DNA from: Dermacentor variabilis
Taxonomy: Eukaryota; Arthropoda; Arachnida; Ixodida; Ixodidae
Length of the DNA stretch: 64,000 nucleotides
Direction of reading: 5' to 3'
Assembly: GCF_050947875.1 (NCBI RefSeq)
Contig: NC_134574.1
Coordinates: 155,274,051-155,338,050, forward strand
In this document: piece by piece, positions 63,738 through 64,000 of the stretch
Numbering within the stretch: the first letter of the stretch is position 1
How the letters are laid out: the number at the start of each line of letters is the position of its first letter
Notes under the pieces: generated by a model
Database searches by the model: none
What the model saw: the letters and a program-made list of their open reading frames with translations, nothing else
Told to the model about the DNA's origin: nothing
Translations under genes and position numbers: made by a program

Positions 63738-63932
63738 TCACGGGGAGCAGCGACCCGGTGTGAGCAGCGAGCACTGATGGCCAGGCACTACTGCAAAAGG
63801 GTCGTGCACGGCGTCGGCCGGCCCGTCGCTGATGCAGCACGGGAGCAGCGTTCCGGCGGGACCCAGCGGCTGCTGCTGCTGTTGCTGCTGCTGCTGCTTT
63901 CGCCACTTGGCCCGCCGGTTCTTGAACCACAC
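63738..63932 (-). CDS. Homeobox gene, last exon (K50 class)
   Basis: The acceptor CCCGTTGCAG is followed by VWFKNRRAKWRK, helix 3 of a homeodomain, interrupted by an intron between positions 46 and 47 as in many paired-class genes. Position 50 is lysine, as in Goosecoid, Pitx and Otx proteins, which sets DNA preference (TAATCC-type sites are known for K50 proteins). The homeodomain runs straight into nine glutamines and then 42 further residues ending in GRCSP and TGA. The rest of the gene lies beyond the right edge. Goosecoid- or Pitx-like identity is possible but cannot be settled from helix 3 alone. Confidence 0.88.
   Translation of the reverse strand: MWFKNRRAKWRKQQQQQQQQQPLGPAGTLLPCCISDGPADAVHDPFAVVPGHQCSLLTPGRCSP
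63869..63895 (-). repeat. CAG repeat (polyglutamine)
   Basis: Eight CAG codons and one CAA encode nine glutamines directly after the homeodomain. Confidence 0.85.
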
Positions 63933-64000
63933 CTGCAACGGGCGGGCTCGTCAACGGGTCCGACCAAGAAGCGCCGATCGAACTGTCACCTCCACTCGCT

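Noticed and set aside
1..64000. CRISPR array, bacterial operon or defence system
   Set aside because: No regularly spaced repeats and no prokaryotic gene arrangement; all supported genes have eukaryotic introns.

Overview
The window is animal nuclear DNA, most likely from a hard tick (Ixodidae). The support is multi-exon genes with GT-AG introns, arthropod-type gene families (Phf7-like, DUF4806, CGRRF1-like), copies of a tRNA-derived SINE resembling the tick SINE Ruka, and very dense MITEs, fold-back repeats and LTR elements. The tick assignment is an inference from repeat style and gene content. No rRNA gene, convincing tRNA gene, CRISPR array or bacterial operon was seen.

Layout. 1-2661: no gene, repeat fragments. 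2662-5216: a non-autonomous LTR retrotransposon on the minus strand, with 576-bp LTRs and a GGCC target duplication. 6315-11987, minus: six exons of a DUF4806 gene whose first exon was not found. 11988-15772: intergenic, with one long-TIR MITE. 15785-25064, minus: a complete nine-exon Phf7-like gene (387 aa). 25065-34316: mostly intergenic, with a large hairpin and a decayed non-LTR reverse transcriptase. 34317-50783, plus: a five-exon CGRRF1-like RING-finger gene (266 aa) whose large introns are full of repeats. 52031-59002, minus: a complete 6972-bp LTR retrotransposon with one open 1507-codon gag-pol frame. 59007-63606: repeats, including a 695-bp inverted-repeat element. 63738-63932, minus: the last exon of a K50 homeobox gene that runs off the right edge.

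The gene models rest on two independent lines. Each exon carries recognisable family residues, and the exon phases fit at every junction: the exon sums are 1164 nt for the Phf7-like gene, 801 nt for the CGRRF1-like gene and 1104 nt for the DUF4806 exons, all divisible by three.

The most unusual object is the 7-kb retrotransposon. Its proteins are of Ty3/gypsy type, yet integrase lies before reverse transcriptase and RNase H, the order typical of Ty1/copia. This matches the rare Gmr1-like group, which was described mainly from deuterostomes. It has a SCAN-like gag, a SAP-like N-terminus, matching 804-bp LTRs and a GCAC target duplication, so it looks young. Two of the cellular genes (Phf7-like and CGRRF1-like) encode RING or RING-like zinc-binding proteins expected to act in ubiquitin transfer, but there is no sign that they are functionally linked.
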